Of a stretch of 59,918 nt of DNA, positions 26,189-34,664 are shown piece by piece. How positions within the stretch are numbered: the stretch's first letter is position 1; each line of letters begins with the position of its first letter. The DNA is from Planctomycetia bacterium. Lineage in GTDB: Bacteria > Planctomycetota > Planctomycetia > Gemmatales > Gemmataceae. The position numbers were made by a program, and so were the translations under genes. The DNA is taken from assembly GCA_005772955.1 (NCBI GenBank), contig SXID01000197.1:1-59918 (forward strand), given 5' to 3'. The notes below the pieces were generated by a model. That model was given only the letters and a program-made list of their open reading frames with translations. It was not told where the DNA came from and did not search any database.

Positions 26189-27607
26189 TCACGCGACCAG
26201 CAACTGGTCGCAGAGCACGAAGCTGGCGGCGTGACGGGGGCCGGCGTCGATGTGCTGGATGCCGCGAAGGTACGTCATGTCGTTCTGCAGCGCCGTGTCG
26301 CCGAGGCCCGACGCGAGGAACTCCATCACGCCCATCCGCGCAACGATCCAGTCCGGGAAGTACCCCAACAGCATGTAGGTGAGGTTCGTGCCGCTGCCCT
26401 TCACGCGTGCGGCCGACACCTGCGCGGACCGCACCACGCGTGTTCCGTACAACTCGGCCGGCGGACCCGACGACGCCGACCGCATGTCGCGGAACAGGAA
26501 CGGACCCTTGCCGTCGTCGGCGCTCACCGCGTCGGCGCGGCGGTTCATGAGCGCCGCGTACATCGCCTTCCGCAGCACCCACGCGGTCGGCGATTCGACC
26601 GCGTCCGGCAGTTTGCTTTCCATCGTCGCGATGTCAGCCGGGGTGAACGTGTCGCCGTTCGCGCCGGTGGTACTCGCGGTGTGCGTCGCGATGCCGCTGT
26701 AGGTCGTGATGCCCTTGATCTGCGTGCCGCCGGTTCCTTCGAGCATCGCGAGATCGGCCTTCAGCGCCGCGGCGCGGGCCATGTCCAACCGCACCAATCC
26801 TTCCGCGCTCGGGCTGGCAAACCGGAGCAGTTCGTTGTTGATCTTCACCAGAACACCGAGTTTCTTCGCCTGAAGGTCGAGGTTCCCGGTCGTCGGCTGG
26901 CTCTCGGTGATCGCGCTTCCCTCGCCGACCCAGTACGCGGTGCTCGCGGCGGTGAGTTTGGGGAATTGCACGCGACCGTTCGGCGGCAGTGCCACTTCGC
27001 GTGCCCCAGCCACCGCGAACACTTCGAGGCTGCGTTGCAGGTCGATGAGTTCGCCGAGCATGGGCAGCGGCACCATCGTTCCGCCCGCGGTGTCGGTGAT
27101 CGTCCCGAGCGCCTTGCGCAGCGGATTGAGTCGGCGCCCGATCCAGTCGGCTTCGTCGGGGTCGTACTTCTCCGCGTGCGCGGTCATCTTCAGGTGCAGT
27201 TCGTCGCGCAACCGCCGGCCTTGCGGCTCGAACACCGGCAGGTGCGCCGACGCGAGCGGCACCAGGAACGACTGCTGCCCGTGATGCGGGGCGAAGCCGT
27301 AGCCCGCGTACAGGTCGCGAAGTTGTTGGTGCGCGTGAATCTCTTCCTTCGCCTGGTCCGCGCCGACGAAGCCGAGCGCGAACGCAGCGGCCTTCAGCAC
27401 GCTGTACCCCGCGGAGTCGGCGCACACCGGCCCCGACGTGACCCACGGCACCCGGCGTTCCACGCGGGTCGCCTTTTCGACGGCGGTTGTGGCTTGTTGT
27501 TCGATGAACGTCACCAGTTCGTCGCGGGACTGGAACTTGTCGGTTGGTAAGGGAGCGGTAGACACGGGAGGCCTTTCGTGTTTGATGTTTGGTGAGGTGT
27601 TATTCAC
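26189..27607 (-). CDS. HK97-type major capsid protein
   Basis: The 472-aa protein has the HK97 capsid build: a helical N-terminal delta-like domain (residues 1-about 150), then TAGGTMVPLPMLGELIDLQR, an E-loop/A-domain core (FPKLTAASTAYWVGEGSAIT, NNELLRFASPSAEGLVRLDM), and GTGGTQIKGITTYSGI. Conserved NxxTAxWVxE and GTG.. patterns are visible. The start is a GTG overlapping the protease stop by 8 bp, which couples translation. It could form a true capsid or a domesticated shell; no packaging gene is near. Confidence 0.85.
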   Translation of the reverse strand: MNNTSPNIKHERPPVSTAPLPTDKFQSRDELVTFIEQQATTAVEKATRVERRVPWVTSGPVCADSAGYSVLKAAAFALGFVGADQAKEEIHAHQQLRDLYAGYGFAPHHGQQSFLVPLASAHLPVFEPQGRRLRDELHLKMTAHAEKYDPDEADWIGRRLNPLRKALGTITDTAGGTMVPLPMLGELIDLQRSLEVFAVAGAREVALPPNGRVQFPKLTAASTAYWVGEGSAITESQPTTGNLDLQAKKLGVLVKINNELLRFASPSAEGLVRLDMARAAALKADLAMLEGTGGTQIKGITTYSGIATHTASTTGANGDTFTPADIATMESKLPDAVESPTAWVLRKAMYAALMNRRADAVSADDGKGPFLFRDMRSASSGPPAELYGTRVVRSAQVSAARVKGSGTNLTYMLLGYFPDWIVARMGVMEFLASGLGDTALQNDMTYLRGIQHIDAGPRHAASFVLCDQLLVA

Positions 27608-28208
27608 TGTGAACCGGCGGCTCGTCAGCTTCGACCAACTCGCGCATCACGTCGAACGCGCGGAACCACTCGCCGCCGCGATCGTCCGACGCGAGCCGCA
27701 GCCAGTCGCGGAGCGTGGTGTCGCGGACGAGTCCCTTTTGAAGCGCGACCGTCAGCGCACCGGGGTTCTCTGGAATGGGGACCGCGGAGTATTCGAGTAA
27801 GTCCCACTCGCTGACGTAGAGGGAGGTTGACCCGCCGGGCTGTGGTACGCGGCGCGCCCTTCGCGGCACGAACCCGATCGACCACCCGCGAAGCACGTTC
27901 TGTTCGTACAAGCGGAACAGGTCTTCCGCGAACGGCACGCCCTGCGCGAACCGCGTCTCCGCGACGATGCGCCGCGGCTGGATGTCGATCCACTCGCACG
28001 ACCCAATCGGCGGCACGCGAACGCGATCATGCGCCCAGAGTACGACCGGGTTCGTCATGAAGTCGTCAAGGTTCTTCAGCCCGATGGGTACAACCACATC
28101 GCCGGCGCGGTCCGGATCGATGGTCGTGATAACGCTGCGGATTCGCATCTTCGCAACGTCGATGTTGAGCGTGCGCGCGGCCGGATCGGCCCGGATATTG
28201 GGATTCAT
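27600..28208 (-). CDS. HK97-type prohead protease
   Basis: The 202-aa protein shows the prohead protease pattern: FMTNPVVLWAHDRVRVPPIG with the catalytic His, VLRGWSIGFVPRRARR with the catalytic Ser, and WDLLEYSAVPIPENPGA. It normally cleaves the delta domain of the capsid protein. ATG 28208 was chosen; upstream residues to 28280 are encoded by a GC repeat. It overlaps the capsid gene. Confidence 0.85.
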   Translation of the reverse strand: MNPNIRADPAARTLNIDVAKMRIRSVITTIDPDRAGDVVVPIGLKNLDDFMTNPVVLWAHDRVRVPPIGSCEWIDIQPRRIVAETRFAQGVPFAEDLFRLYEQNVLRGWSIGFVPRRARRVPQPGGSTSLYVSEWDLLEYSAVPIPENPGALTVALQKGLVRDTTLRDWLRLASDDRGGEWFRAFDVMRELVEADEPPVHSE

Positions 28209-28231
28209 CACGGTTCCAAATGGGGATTTGT

Positions 28232-28306
28232 GGCGAACCCCGCCCACAAGGGCGGGGGTGATTGCAAGTGGTGGATTCACCCCCGCCCTTGCGGGCGGGG
28301 TTCGCC
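28232..28306. repeat. GC inverted repeat overlapping the portal gene end
   Basis: Arms 28232-28261 and 28277-28306 (GGCGAACCCCGCCC...GGGCGGGGTTCGCC) pair with few mismatches. The right arm contains the TGA stop (28277-28279) and last codons of the portal gene, encoding GEPRPQGRG. Confidence 0.88.
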
Positions 28307-29524
28307 CTGCAACTCGGTGGGCAGAATCGGCTTGTCGAATCGTGGGTCCGGGAACGGGTCGAGACCGCGACTCTTCCGAATCTCGTTGAACGTCCGCAGC
28401 CCGAGCCGTGCGTCGAGTTCGTCGTCCTTGCGGCGCTGGTCGAGATTTCGCGGCGAGCAGTCCGGGAAGCTCACGACCGCGTCCGGCCCGTAGCGGCGTG
28501 CGAGATCGCGTGTGAGCGCCTGGCCGATCAGGTCGAGCTTCGGCTGAATCGTTCCTTCGCAGAACATCACTCGTGCGCCGAACCAGATATCAGCACCGAG
28601 GCCCATGTTCTCGACGATGCCGGTGATCGGTGGCGGCACGCGGAACACCGCGAGGATTTCATCACGCGTCATCTTCGACGAGTTCATGAAGTCCATTTCC
28701 GCCGGTGTGAGCGTCCACGGACTCGCCTTCAACCCCTGTTCGAGCACGAGCGGTCGATGCCAGTTGTCGCGGCCGCCGAACTTGGACGCAATCTTCTCTT
28801 CGAGCCGCGAGACCGTTTGATCGGTAAGCGTTTGCTCGGTGTGAAGCACCACGCCCGGCCGCTGACCCGCGAGGAACGTCTGGTAACGCGACTTCAACAA
28901 CTCGGTGTTCGCATCGACCGTGAGCGCGTTGGCCTGGAGCGGCGAAAGCCCGTAGTGCGGATCGAGCGGGTTCGGGTACTTCAGGTGAATGATCTCGTCG
29001 GAACTGAACGTCTCCGCGGGCACACCGGGAGCCGCGACCTGATACGACTTCACGTACTGCGTGCGATCCGGGACGATCTTCACCCACGGCGTCGGGATGA
29101 TCCAGATTTCGCCCGGCGTGCTCATGCGAGTGTCGCCGATGCTCTGCGGCGCAACGTACCAAAAAGCGTTACCGGTTAACTCCAAATACACAACGGTGAG
29201 GTACCACAACTCCCACGGTGTGAGCCACGGGTTCGGCCGGTCGAGCAACCGGCACAGCGGGTGCGTGTGCGGCAACGCGGTCTGCTCGTGTTCGGCCTGA
29301 CCGGTGTTCAGGTACAGGAACGGCTTGTGTCGCGCGGCTTCTTGGGCGATCGCGTTGACGGCCGCGTACACCCACGAGCGGTAGTTGCGGAGTTGCTCGG
29401 CGGGGTCGTCGTGCCACCACCCAGCCGCGGGGTACGCGGGGCTGAACACGGACGCGATCTTCGGTGGTGGAACCTTCGGCGCGGGCGGTTTCAGCGCCTT
29501 GAACAGACGCGAGAAGAGCGGCAT
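28277..29524 (-). CDS. Phage portal protein (HK97 family)
   Basis: The 415-aa protein has the portal pattern: YRSWVYAAVNAIAQEAARHK, HPLCRLLDRPNPWLTPWELW, YLELTGNAFWYV, EIIHLKYPNPLDPHYGLSPL, and FGGRDNWHRPLVLEQGLK. MTRDEILAVFRVPPPITGI is a well conserved element of the family. The portal forms the dodecameric DNA gate of the capsid. ATG 29524 follows a heptamer-repeat region. The last about nine residues come from a GC inverted repeat, so the original end has been replaced or extended. Confidence 0.9.
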   Translation of the reverse strand: MPLFSRLFKALKPPAPKVPPPKIASVFSPAYPAAGWWHDDPAEQLRNYRSWVYAAVNAIAQEAARHKPFLYLNTGQAEHEQTALPHTHPLCRLLDRPNPWLTPWELWYLTVVYLELTGNAFWYVAPQSIGDTRMSTPGEIWIIPTPWVKIVPDRTQYVKSYQVAAPGVPAETFSSDEIIHLKYPNPLDPHYGLSPLQANALTVDANTELLKSRYQTFLAGQRPGVVLHTEQTLTDQTVSRLEEKIASKFGGRDNWHRPLVLEQGLKASPWTLTPAEMDFMNSSKMTRDEILAVFRVPPPITGIVENMGLGADIWFGARVMFCEGTIQPKLDLIGQALTRDLARRYGPDAVVSFPDCSPRNLDQRRKDDELDARLGLRTFNEIRKSRGLDPFPDPRFDKPILPTELQGEPRPQGRG

Positions 29525-29548
29525 AACGCCTCCTTCGGAGGGAATAAG

Positions 29549-29653
29549 CACGAAGTGAAAAGCACGAAATCCGAAATGAAGGCCAGACCTGGACAGGTCA
29601 CACCGGCTCTTCGGTCTCACTTTCGGATTTCGAATTTCGAGTTTCGGATTTCT
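29549..29653. repeat. Facing heptamer arrays between portal and small gene
   Basis: Bases 29549-29583 are five 7-bp units (CACGAAG, TGAAAAG, CACGAAA, TCCGAAA, TGAAGGC). Bases 29619-29653 are five units of complementary type (ACTTTCG, GATTTCG, AATTTCG, AGTTTCG, GATTTCT). The second array encodes the Ser/Glu-rich tail of the 91-aa protein. Confidence 0.75.
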
Positions 29654-29873
29654 CCGACGCGGGCGGTGTTGGCTGGCTGATCGGCACCGCGTCCGCGACC
29701 TTGCGGTAGCCCAGACAGCGCGCGATGTGAAGCGCTTCGAGCCACGTCGGGTAGCGGCGGTCGTGCCGCTTCTGGTAGGTCGCGATCGCGAGCAGGAATT
29801 CAACATCGTCTTCGGTCATGTCAGCCCCGTCGAAGTACAACGAGTACGAGGAGTAATCCAACCAGTGGGGCAT
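29598..29873 (-). CDS. Small unknown protein heading the capsid cassette
   Basis: The 91-aa protein starts PHWLDYSSYSLYFDGADMTE and continues DDVEFLLAIATYQKRHDRRY, then PTWLEALHIARCLGYRKVA, which is compact, helical and well formed. The last about 18 residues (Ser, Lys, Glu, Thr) come from heptamer repeats. I do not recognise a family; helical small proteins before portal genes can be regulators or terminase small subunits, but no such motif is clear. The promoter-like site upstream would drive it and the cassette. Confidence 0.6.
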   Translation of the reverse strand: MPHWLDYSSYSLYFDGADMTEDDVEFLLAIATYQKRHDRRYPTWLEALHIARCLGYRKVADAVPISQPTPPASEKSETRNSKSESETEEPV

Positions 29874-30009
29874 GGCGCTTCACCTTCGCGGGTCGTCCGA
29901 GAGGACGGGACCGGGCGGGGAAATCGGGCGCCGAGTTCGACTTCCCCGCCCGGCGTTGGGGAGTGGCTCCCGAGCGTTTTCTCATTTACTGTTATCTTGT
30001 ACACTACTG

Positions 30010-30037
30010 ATAATGAGTCAACTACTCGAATTGTCAA
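30010..30037 (-). promoter_or_regulatory. Putative promoter of the capsid cassette
   Basis: On the minus strand TTGACA (30032-30037) and CATTAT (30010-30015) are 16 bp apart in a strikingly AT-rich island (about 29985-30055). Partly overlapping it, GTTATC and GATAA form an inverted pair around 12 bp, a possible operator. Confidence 0.5.
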
Positions 30038-30115
30038 CACTGCCGCGCGAAATTTTCTCGCCCTGGCGGGTATGATGCGTGCGAGAGTGGACGTGAACTT
30101 CAACGGAGGCGGATC

Positions 30116-30856
30116 ATGCATCGCGTGCTGGCGGTCGGGATCGTGGTGGCACTCGCGTGCGGAGTTGGCGTCGCAGAAGAGCCGAAGAAGCGCGAGAAGC
30201 CGAAGTACGAGTTCCCCGAGAAGTACGACCCGGACGGCATCGGCAAGGTCTACATGGGCCGCGAGATCGCGCACGTGATGGGGTTCGGCGCCGCGGGGTG
30301 GCTCGAGCGCAAGGAACGCATCAAGGAGGAAGACCCCGCAAAACTCATCAAGTCACTCGACCTCAAAGAAGGTATGGTGGTCGCGGACGTGGGCGCCGGT
30401 AGCGGCTACCACACGTTCATGATTTCGCCGCTGGTAGGTGAAAAGGGAAAGGTGATCGCGTCGGACATTCAGCAGGAGATGCTCGACCTGGTGACAAAGA
30501 AGGCGAAAGACAAGAAGGTCACGAACGTGGAGACCGTGAAGGGCACCGAGACCGACCCGAAGTTGCCCGCGGGCAAGGTCGATCTCATCCTGATGGTGGA
30601 CGTGTATCACGAGTTCAACCACCCGTTCGAGATGACGGAGAAGATGGTAGACGCGCTGAAACCGGGCGGACGGCTCGTGTTCGTCGAATTCAAGTTGGAA
30701 GACGACAAGGTGCTGATCAAGACCGTTCACAAGATGAGCGAGCGGCAGGTGCTGAAGGAGATGACGCCGTTCCCGGAGATGGGGCACACGAAGACGGTGG
30801 GCACACTCCCGTGGCAACACGTCGTCATCTTCACCAAGAAGGAACCGAAGAAGTGA
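30116..30856 (+). CDS. Exported SAM-dependent methyltransferase-like protein
   Basis: The 246-aa protein has a clear signal peptide (HRVLAVGIVVALACGVGVAE) after a GGAGG site. Behind it is a class I methyltransferase fold: motif I VVADVGAGSGYHTFMISPL near residues 83-101, motif II KVIASDIQQEML, and DLILMVDVYHEFNHPFEMTE. Such enzymes use SAM, which is cytoplasmic, so an exported copy is odd. The acceptor is unknown. It is coupled by a 4-bp GTGA overlap to the next gene. Confidence 0.8.
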   Translation: MHRVLAVGIVVALACGVGVAEEPKKREKPKYEFPEKYDPDGIGKVYMGREIAHVMGFGAAGWLERKERIKEEDPAKLIKSLDLKEGMVVADVGAGSGYHTFMISPLVGEKGKVIASDIQQEMLDLVTKKAKDKKVTNVETVKGTETDPKLPAGKVDLILMVDVYHEFNHPFEMTEKMVDALKPGGRLVFVEFKLEDDKVLIKTVHKMSERQVLKEMTPFPEMGHTKTVGTLPWQHVVIFTKKEPKK

Positions 30857-31938
30857 ACGCCTCTGCGTTTGTACTGCTCACACTGCTCGGCGCACCGCCA
30901 GAGCCGCCAGTCGTCGTGAAGGCGGAACCGGACGCGGTGCTCAACGCGCGCTTCCGCCTCAAGGACGGCTGGGTCGGCGGGGACGGCGCGTTCTCCGTGT
31001 CGCGGTCGGACAAGCGAACCCTGTGGCTGTTCAGTGACACGTGGGTCGGGACCGTGCGCGACGGCAAGCGCAAAAACGTGGTGCTGGTGAACAACACCAT
31101 TGGCGTTCAAGATGGGAACGGCCCCGACGCGAAGTTCACGTTCGCGATCCAGAAGAGCACGAACGGCAAGCCCCTGCCGATCTTCACGCCGCCCGACGGG
31201 AAGGGCTGGTTCTGGCAGTTCGCGGGGCACTTCGCGGACGAGAAGTTGCATGTCTTCTTGCCACGCTTCGAGAAGGCCGGTGAGGGCGCGTTCGGCTTCA
31301 AGGCGATCGACACGTGGCTCGGCACGGTCGAGAAGCCGGACGCGGACCCGCTGAAGTGGAAGCCCAAGTACGTGAAGGTGCCGTTCGCGACGTTCGACGA
31401 GCGGAAGATTTCGTTCGGCTCCGCCGTGCTGACGGTTGGCGATCACGTCTACGTGTACGGCTACGAGGAGAGGCAGACGCGATTCTTCCCGCGGCGTGAG
31501 TTGCTCGTCGCCCGCGTCGCGAAAGACAAGATCGCGGACTTCGATCAATGGCGATTCTACGCAAACGGTGAATGGAAGCCCGACGCGAAGGACGCGACCA
31601 AGCAGATCGACACGCTCGCGGCCGAGTTCTCGGTGAGCTACCTACCGGGGCTGAAGCAGTACGCGATCGTATACACCGAGAACGGCCTTTCGGACCGCAT
31701 CGTAGGGCGGTTCGCGACGGCCCCGGAAGGCCCGTGGTCGGACCCGGTGTGGCTCTACACATGCCCCGAGATGAAGAAGGACAAGAAGGTGTTCACCTAC
31801 GCGGGCAAGGCGCACGCGCACCTCGCGACCGGCAACGAACTCGTCATCTCCTACGCGACCAACTCCTTCGAGTTGGGCCCGGTGATCAACAACGCGGAGT
31901 TGTACTGGCCCACGTTCGTGAGAGTGGCGCTGAAATAG
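30853..31938 (+). CDS. DUF4185-like exported protein
   Basis: The 361-aa protein starts at a GTG that overlaps the preceding stop. A short hydrophobic start (NASAFVLLTLLGAPP) is followed by a five-blade-propeller-like sequence: FSVSRSDKRTLWLFSDTWVG, NNTIGVQDG, HVYVYGYEERQTRFFPRRE, and a closing GPVINNAELYWPTFVRVAL. This pattern fits DUF4185-type glycosidase-like propellers. Substrate unknown. A strong hairpin follows (31946-32007). Confidence 0.65.
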   Translation: MNASAFVLLTLLGAPPEPPVVVKAEPDAVLNARFRLKDGWVGGDGAFSVSRSDKRTLWLFSDTWVGTVRDGKRKNVVLVNNTIGVQDGNGPDAKFTFAIQKSTNGKPLPIFTPPDGKGWFWQFAGHFADEKLHVFLPRFEKAGEGAFGFKAIDTWLGTVEKPDADPLKWKPKYVKVPFATFDERKISFGSAVLTVGDHVYVYGYEERQTRFFPRRELLVARVAKDKIADFDQWRFYANGEWKPDAKDATKQIDTLAAEFSVSYLPGLKQYAIVYTENGLSDRIVGRFATAPEGPWSDPVWLYTCPEMKKDKKVFTYAGKAHAHLATGNELVISYATNSFELGPVINNAELYWPTFVRVALK

Positions 31939-31945
31939 CTCGGGT

Positions 31946-32007
31946 AACGAGCCGCGACCGCAAAGGAGTGGCAAACGCCAACCGCTCCCTTGCGGTCGCG
32001 GCTCGTT
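31946..32007 (+). terminator. Strong hairpin after the DUF4185-like gene
   Basis: Arms AACGAGCCGCGACCGCAA (31946-31963) and its perfect complement (31990-32007) form an 18-bp stem. It ends a two-gene unit and precedes the PfpI-type gene. No long T run follows, so it may also be a repeat. Confidence 0.6.
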
Positions 32008-32043
32008 CATACACTTCATTCTATCTCCTCCGGAGTCTCGGCA

Positions 32044-32568
32044 ATGAGTCTGCAAGGTAAGCGTGTCGCGGTGCTGGTCGAACAGCAGTACCAGGAAATG
32101 GAAGTGTGGTATCCGGTGTACCGGTTGCGCGAGGCCGGGTGCGTGGTCGAACTGGTCGGCCCCGAAGCGGGCAAAACCTACGCGAGCAAACTCGGCTACC
32201 CCGCGAAGGCCACACTTGCCGCGAAGGACGCGAGCGCCACGGACTTCGCCGCAGTGGTGATCCCCGGCGGCTTCTCGCCTGACTACATCCGCCGCGGCGA
32301 AGCGATGATGAAGCTGGTGCGCGACGCTCTCGCGCAGAACAAGCCGGTCGCGGCCATCTGTCACGGGCCGTGGGTACTTTGTTCGACAACAGGGCTGAAG
32401 GGCAAGAAGGTGACGTGCTTCCACTCCATCAAGGACGACGTGACGAACGCGGGCGGCACCTACGTCGATCAGGAAGTGTGCGTTGACGGCAACGTGATCA
32501 CGAGCCGCACCCCGGAAGACCTGCCCGCGTTCATGATCGCGCTGATGGAACAGATGCGCAAGGCGTGA
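32044..32568 (+). CDS. DJ-1/PfpI-family protein
   Basis: The 174-aa protein fits the DJ-1/PfpI fold: RVAVLVEQQYQEMEVWYPVY with the conserved Glu, FAAVVIPGGFSPDYIRRGEA, and nucleophile elbow PVAAICHGPWVLCS with the catalytic Cys. The length is that of PfpI-type glyoxalase/deglycase or protease-like proteins. It is cytoplasmic. Substrate cannot be read from sequence. Confidence 0.92.
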   Translation: MSLQGKRVAVLVEQQYQEMEVWYPVYRLREAGCVVELVGPEAGKTYASKLGYPAKATLAAKDASATDFAAVVIPGGFSPDYIRRGEAMMKLVRDALAQNKPVAAICHGPWVLCSTTGLKGKKVTCFHSIKDDVTNAGGTYVDQEVCVDGNVITSRTPEDLPAFMIALMEQMRKA

Positions 32569-32667
32569 ACGCGGAAACGCACGGCGCCAGTTGCGGTGAA
32601 GGGGGTGTGTTGACGACGGCAATGTGGTATCATCGTGTTGTAGCCCGGTCTCTTTGGGGGAACTGCC

Positions 32668-32772
32668 ATGCGGCTGTCACCCGTCCTCACCACGCGTCCG
32701 AACCACGTCACGCTCGTCATGCTCGCTGCCGTCCTGGCGCTGCTGTTATTGCTCGTCGCGAACGTCCGCTGA
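32668..32772 (+). CDS. 34-residue single-pass membrane protein
   Basis: ATG 32668 to TGA 32770-32772 encodes a short protein with a basic N-terminus (RLSPVLTTRPNHVTLV) and a long hydrophobic helix (MLAAVLALLLLLVANVR). A GGGGGAA ribosome site lies 7-10 bp upstream and a TATCAT promoter box at 32628-32633. The gene is too short for usual prediction; the membrane topology is likely N-in. Function unknown. Confidence 0.55.
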   Translation: MRLSPVLTTRPNHVTLVMLAAVLALLLLLVANVR

Positions 32773-33158
32773 GTGCCGAGCGGACGCGACCCGGAGGTAC
32801 ACGATTCGCTGCACGTCGCGCGGTGTGATGAGGCTCACCCTGATCCGCCGCCCGCTTAACTCGGGCCAGCATGCGAGAAAGTAAATCAGTTCAAGAGCGA
32901 ACAGCACCGAGGCCACACACACACCACCTTCGCGAACCCAGTCGGGGGTGCCCACCTTCGCGCCTCACACACCCGTCGCGGTCGCCAACGCCGGTATAGG
33001 TACCCACGGAGAACCTGACCCGCGGCAGAACCCACGCACGGCACCCGCGGCGGTGGGTCGCGCGATTGAGTACTTGGCGGTGGCGATCTGCTCCGCTCAA
33101 CACGTTCGAGGAACCGGAGATCATCCGGCGGAATGGGGAACTCGACAGGTTCGGACAC
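32746..33158 (-). pseudogene. Possible frameshifted gene remnant
   Basis: Three frames each hold a protein-like piece in order: [20 protein letters not shown] from a GTG at 33158, then a short [14 protein letters not shown] piece, then a membrane-helix segment GVCVASVLFALELIYFLACW with RVSLITPRDVQRIVYL ending at 32746. Together they suggest a membrane protein broken by frameshifts. The reading is speculative; the last part alone could be a 69-aa gene (start 32955). Confidence 0.3.
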
Positions 33159-33281
33159 GGCCTCTCCCCCAACGAAATGGATGGGATAAACGGGAAGCCG
33201 CCGACACAAATCCTACCCGCGCCCGCCGCGAAACGCTACCCTCACCTCACGACCCCCGAAACCTCTCAACTCAGGCGCGCC

Positions 33282-34595
33282 ATGTCATTCTTCCCCGACG
33301 TTCCCAAGATCAAGTACGAAGGACCGGATAGCACCAACCCGCTCGCGTACCGGCACTACAACCCGGACGAACTCGTCGAAGGCAAGTCGATGCGCGACCA
33401 CCTGCGGTTCGCGGTGTGCTACTGGCACACGTTCCGCGGGATGGGCGGCGACCCCTTTGGTCCCGGTTGCGCCGTTCGCCCATGGGAAGACGGCAGCGAT
33501 AGCCCCGAGATGGCGCTGAAACGCGTCGAGGTGGCGTTCGAGTTCATGGAGAAACTCGGCGTCCCGTACTACTGCTTTCACGATCGCGACGTGGCCCCCG
33601 AAGGCGCGAACCTTACCGAAACGAACAAGATCCTCGACAGCGTCGTGAAGAAGCTCAAGGACGCGCAGAGCCGCACCGGGATCAAGCTCCTGTGGGGCAC
33701 CGCGAACCTGTTCAGTAACCGGCGGTTCGTTCACGGGGCGAGCACGAGTTGCAACGCCGACGTGTTCGCTTACTCCGCGGCGCAGGTGAAGAAGGCGCTC
33801 GAAGTGACGAAGGAACTCGGTGGCGAGAACTACGTCTTCTGGGGTGGGCGCGAAGGGTACATGACCCTCTGGAACACCGACCTCAAGCGCGAACTCGCGC
33901 ACCTCGCGAAGTTCTTCCACATGGCTGTGGAGTACAAGCGGAAGATCGGCTTCACCGGCGCGTTCCTGATCGAACCGAAGCCGCACGAGCCGACTTCGCA
34001 CCAGTACGATTTCGACTGCGCGCACTCGCTCGCGTTCTTGCGCAGCAACGGGTTGGAGAAAGAGTTCAAGTTCAACGTGGAGACGAACCACGCGACGCTC
34101 GCGCGTCACACGATGGGCCACGAACTCGAATACGCGAGCATCAACGGGATGCTCGGCAGCATCGACGCGAACCGCGGCGACCTGTTGCTCGGCTGGGACA
34201 CGGACCAGTTCCCGACGGACCTGTACCTCACCGCGCAAGTCATGCTGATCGTGCTGAATCAGGGCGGCATCGGCAGCGGCGGGATGAACTTCGATGCGAA
34301 GGTTCGTCGCGACAGTTTCGAGCCGGTGGACCTGTTCCACGCGCACATCGGCGGGATGGATGCCTTCGCCCATGGTCTGAAGATCGCGGCGGCAATCCGC
34401 AAGGACGGCGTGCTGAAAAACATCGTGAAGCAGCGGTACGCGAGTTGGGACAGCGGCATCGGCGCCGACGTCGAATCGGGCAAGATGAAGTTCGAGGAAC
34501 TCGAAGCGTACATGCTGAAGAAAGGCGACGCGTCCCCGAACGTCTCCGGGCGTCAGGAGATGATCGAGAACGTGCTGAACCGCTATCTGAAGTGA
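33282..34595 (+). CDS. xylA: Xylose isomerase
   Basis: The 437-aa protein has the family length and hallmark motifs: catalytic His in [33 protein letters not shown], metal Glu in [37 protein letters not shown], and metal Asp in [19 protein letters not shown]. It converts D-xylose to D-xylulose (and glucose to fructose). I placed the start at ATG 33282 ([13 protein letters not shown]). No other pentose gene is adjacent, so it is a lone gene in this window. Confidence 0.97.
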   Translation: MSFFPDVPKIKYEGPDSTNPLAYRHYNPDELVEGKSMRDHLRFAVCYWHTFRGMGGDPFGPGCAVRPWEDGSDSPEMALKRVEVAFEFMEKLGVPYYCFHDRDVAPEGANLTETNKILDSVVKKLKDAQSRTGIKLLWGTANLFSNRRFVHGASTSCNADVFAYSAAQVKKALEVTKELGGENYVFWGGREGYMTLWNTDLKRELAHLAKFFHMAVEYKRKIGFTGAFLIEPKPHEPTSHQYDFDCAHSLAFLRSNGLEKEFKFNVETNHATLARHTMGHELEYASINGMLGSIDANRGDLLLGWDTDQFPTDLYLTAQVMLIVLNQGGIGSGGMNFDAKVRRDSFEPVDLFHAHIGGMDAFAHGLKIAAAIRKDGVLKNIVKQRYASWDSGIGADVESGKMKFEELEAYMLKKGDASPNVSGRQEMIENVLNRYLK

Positions 34596-34664
34596 CAAAG
34601 AATAGAAGAGCGGCCATCTGCGGCAATCGCTCTTCTCGCGTGCCTTCCACGAGGAATTACCCCA

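Noticed and set aside
26135-27550. 471-codon plus-strand frame across the capsid gene
   Set aside because: The capsid gene on the other strand has clear HK97 motifs and codon bias; this is its shadow.
24951-29873. Complete prophage
   Set aside because: Terminase, tail, lysis, integrase and attachment sites are all missing in the visible flanks.
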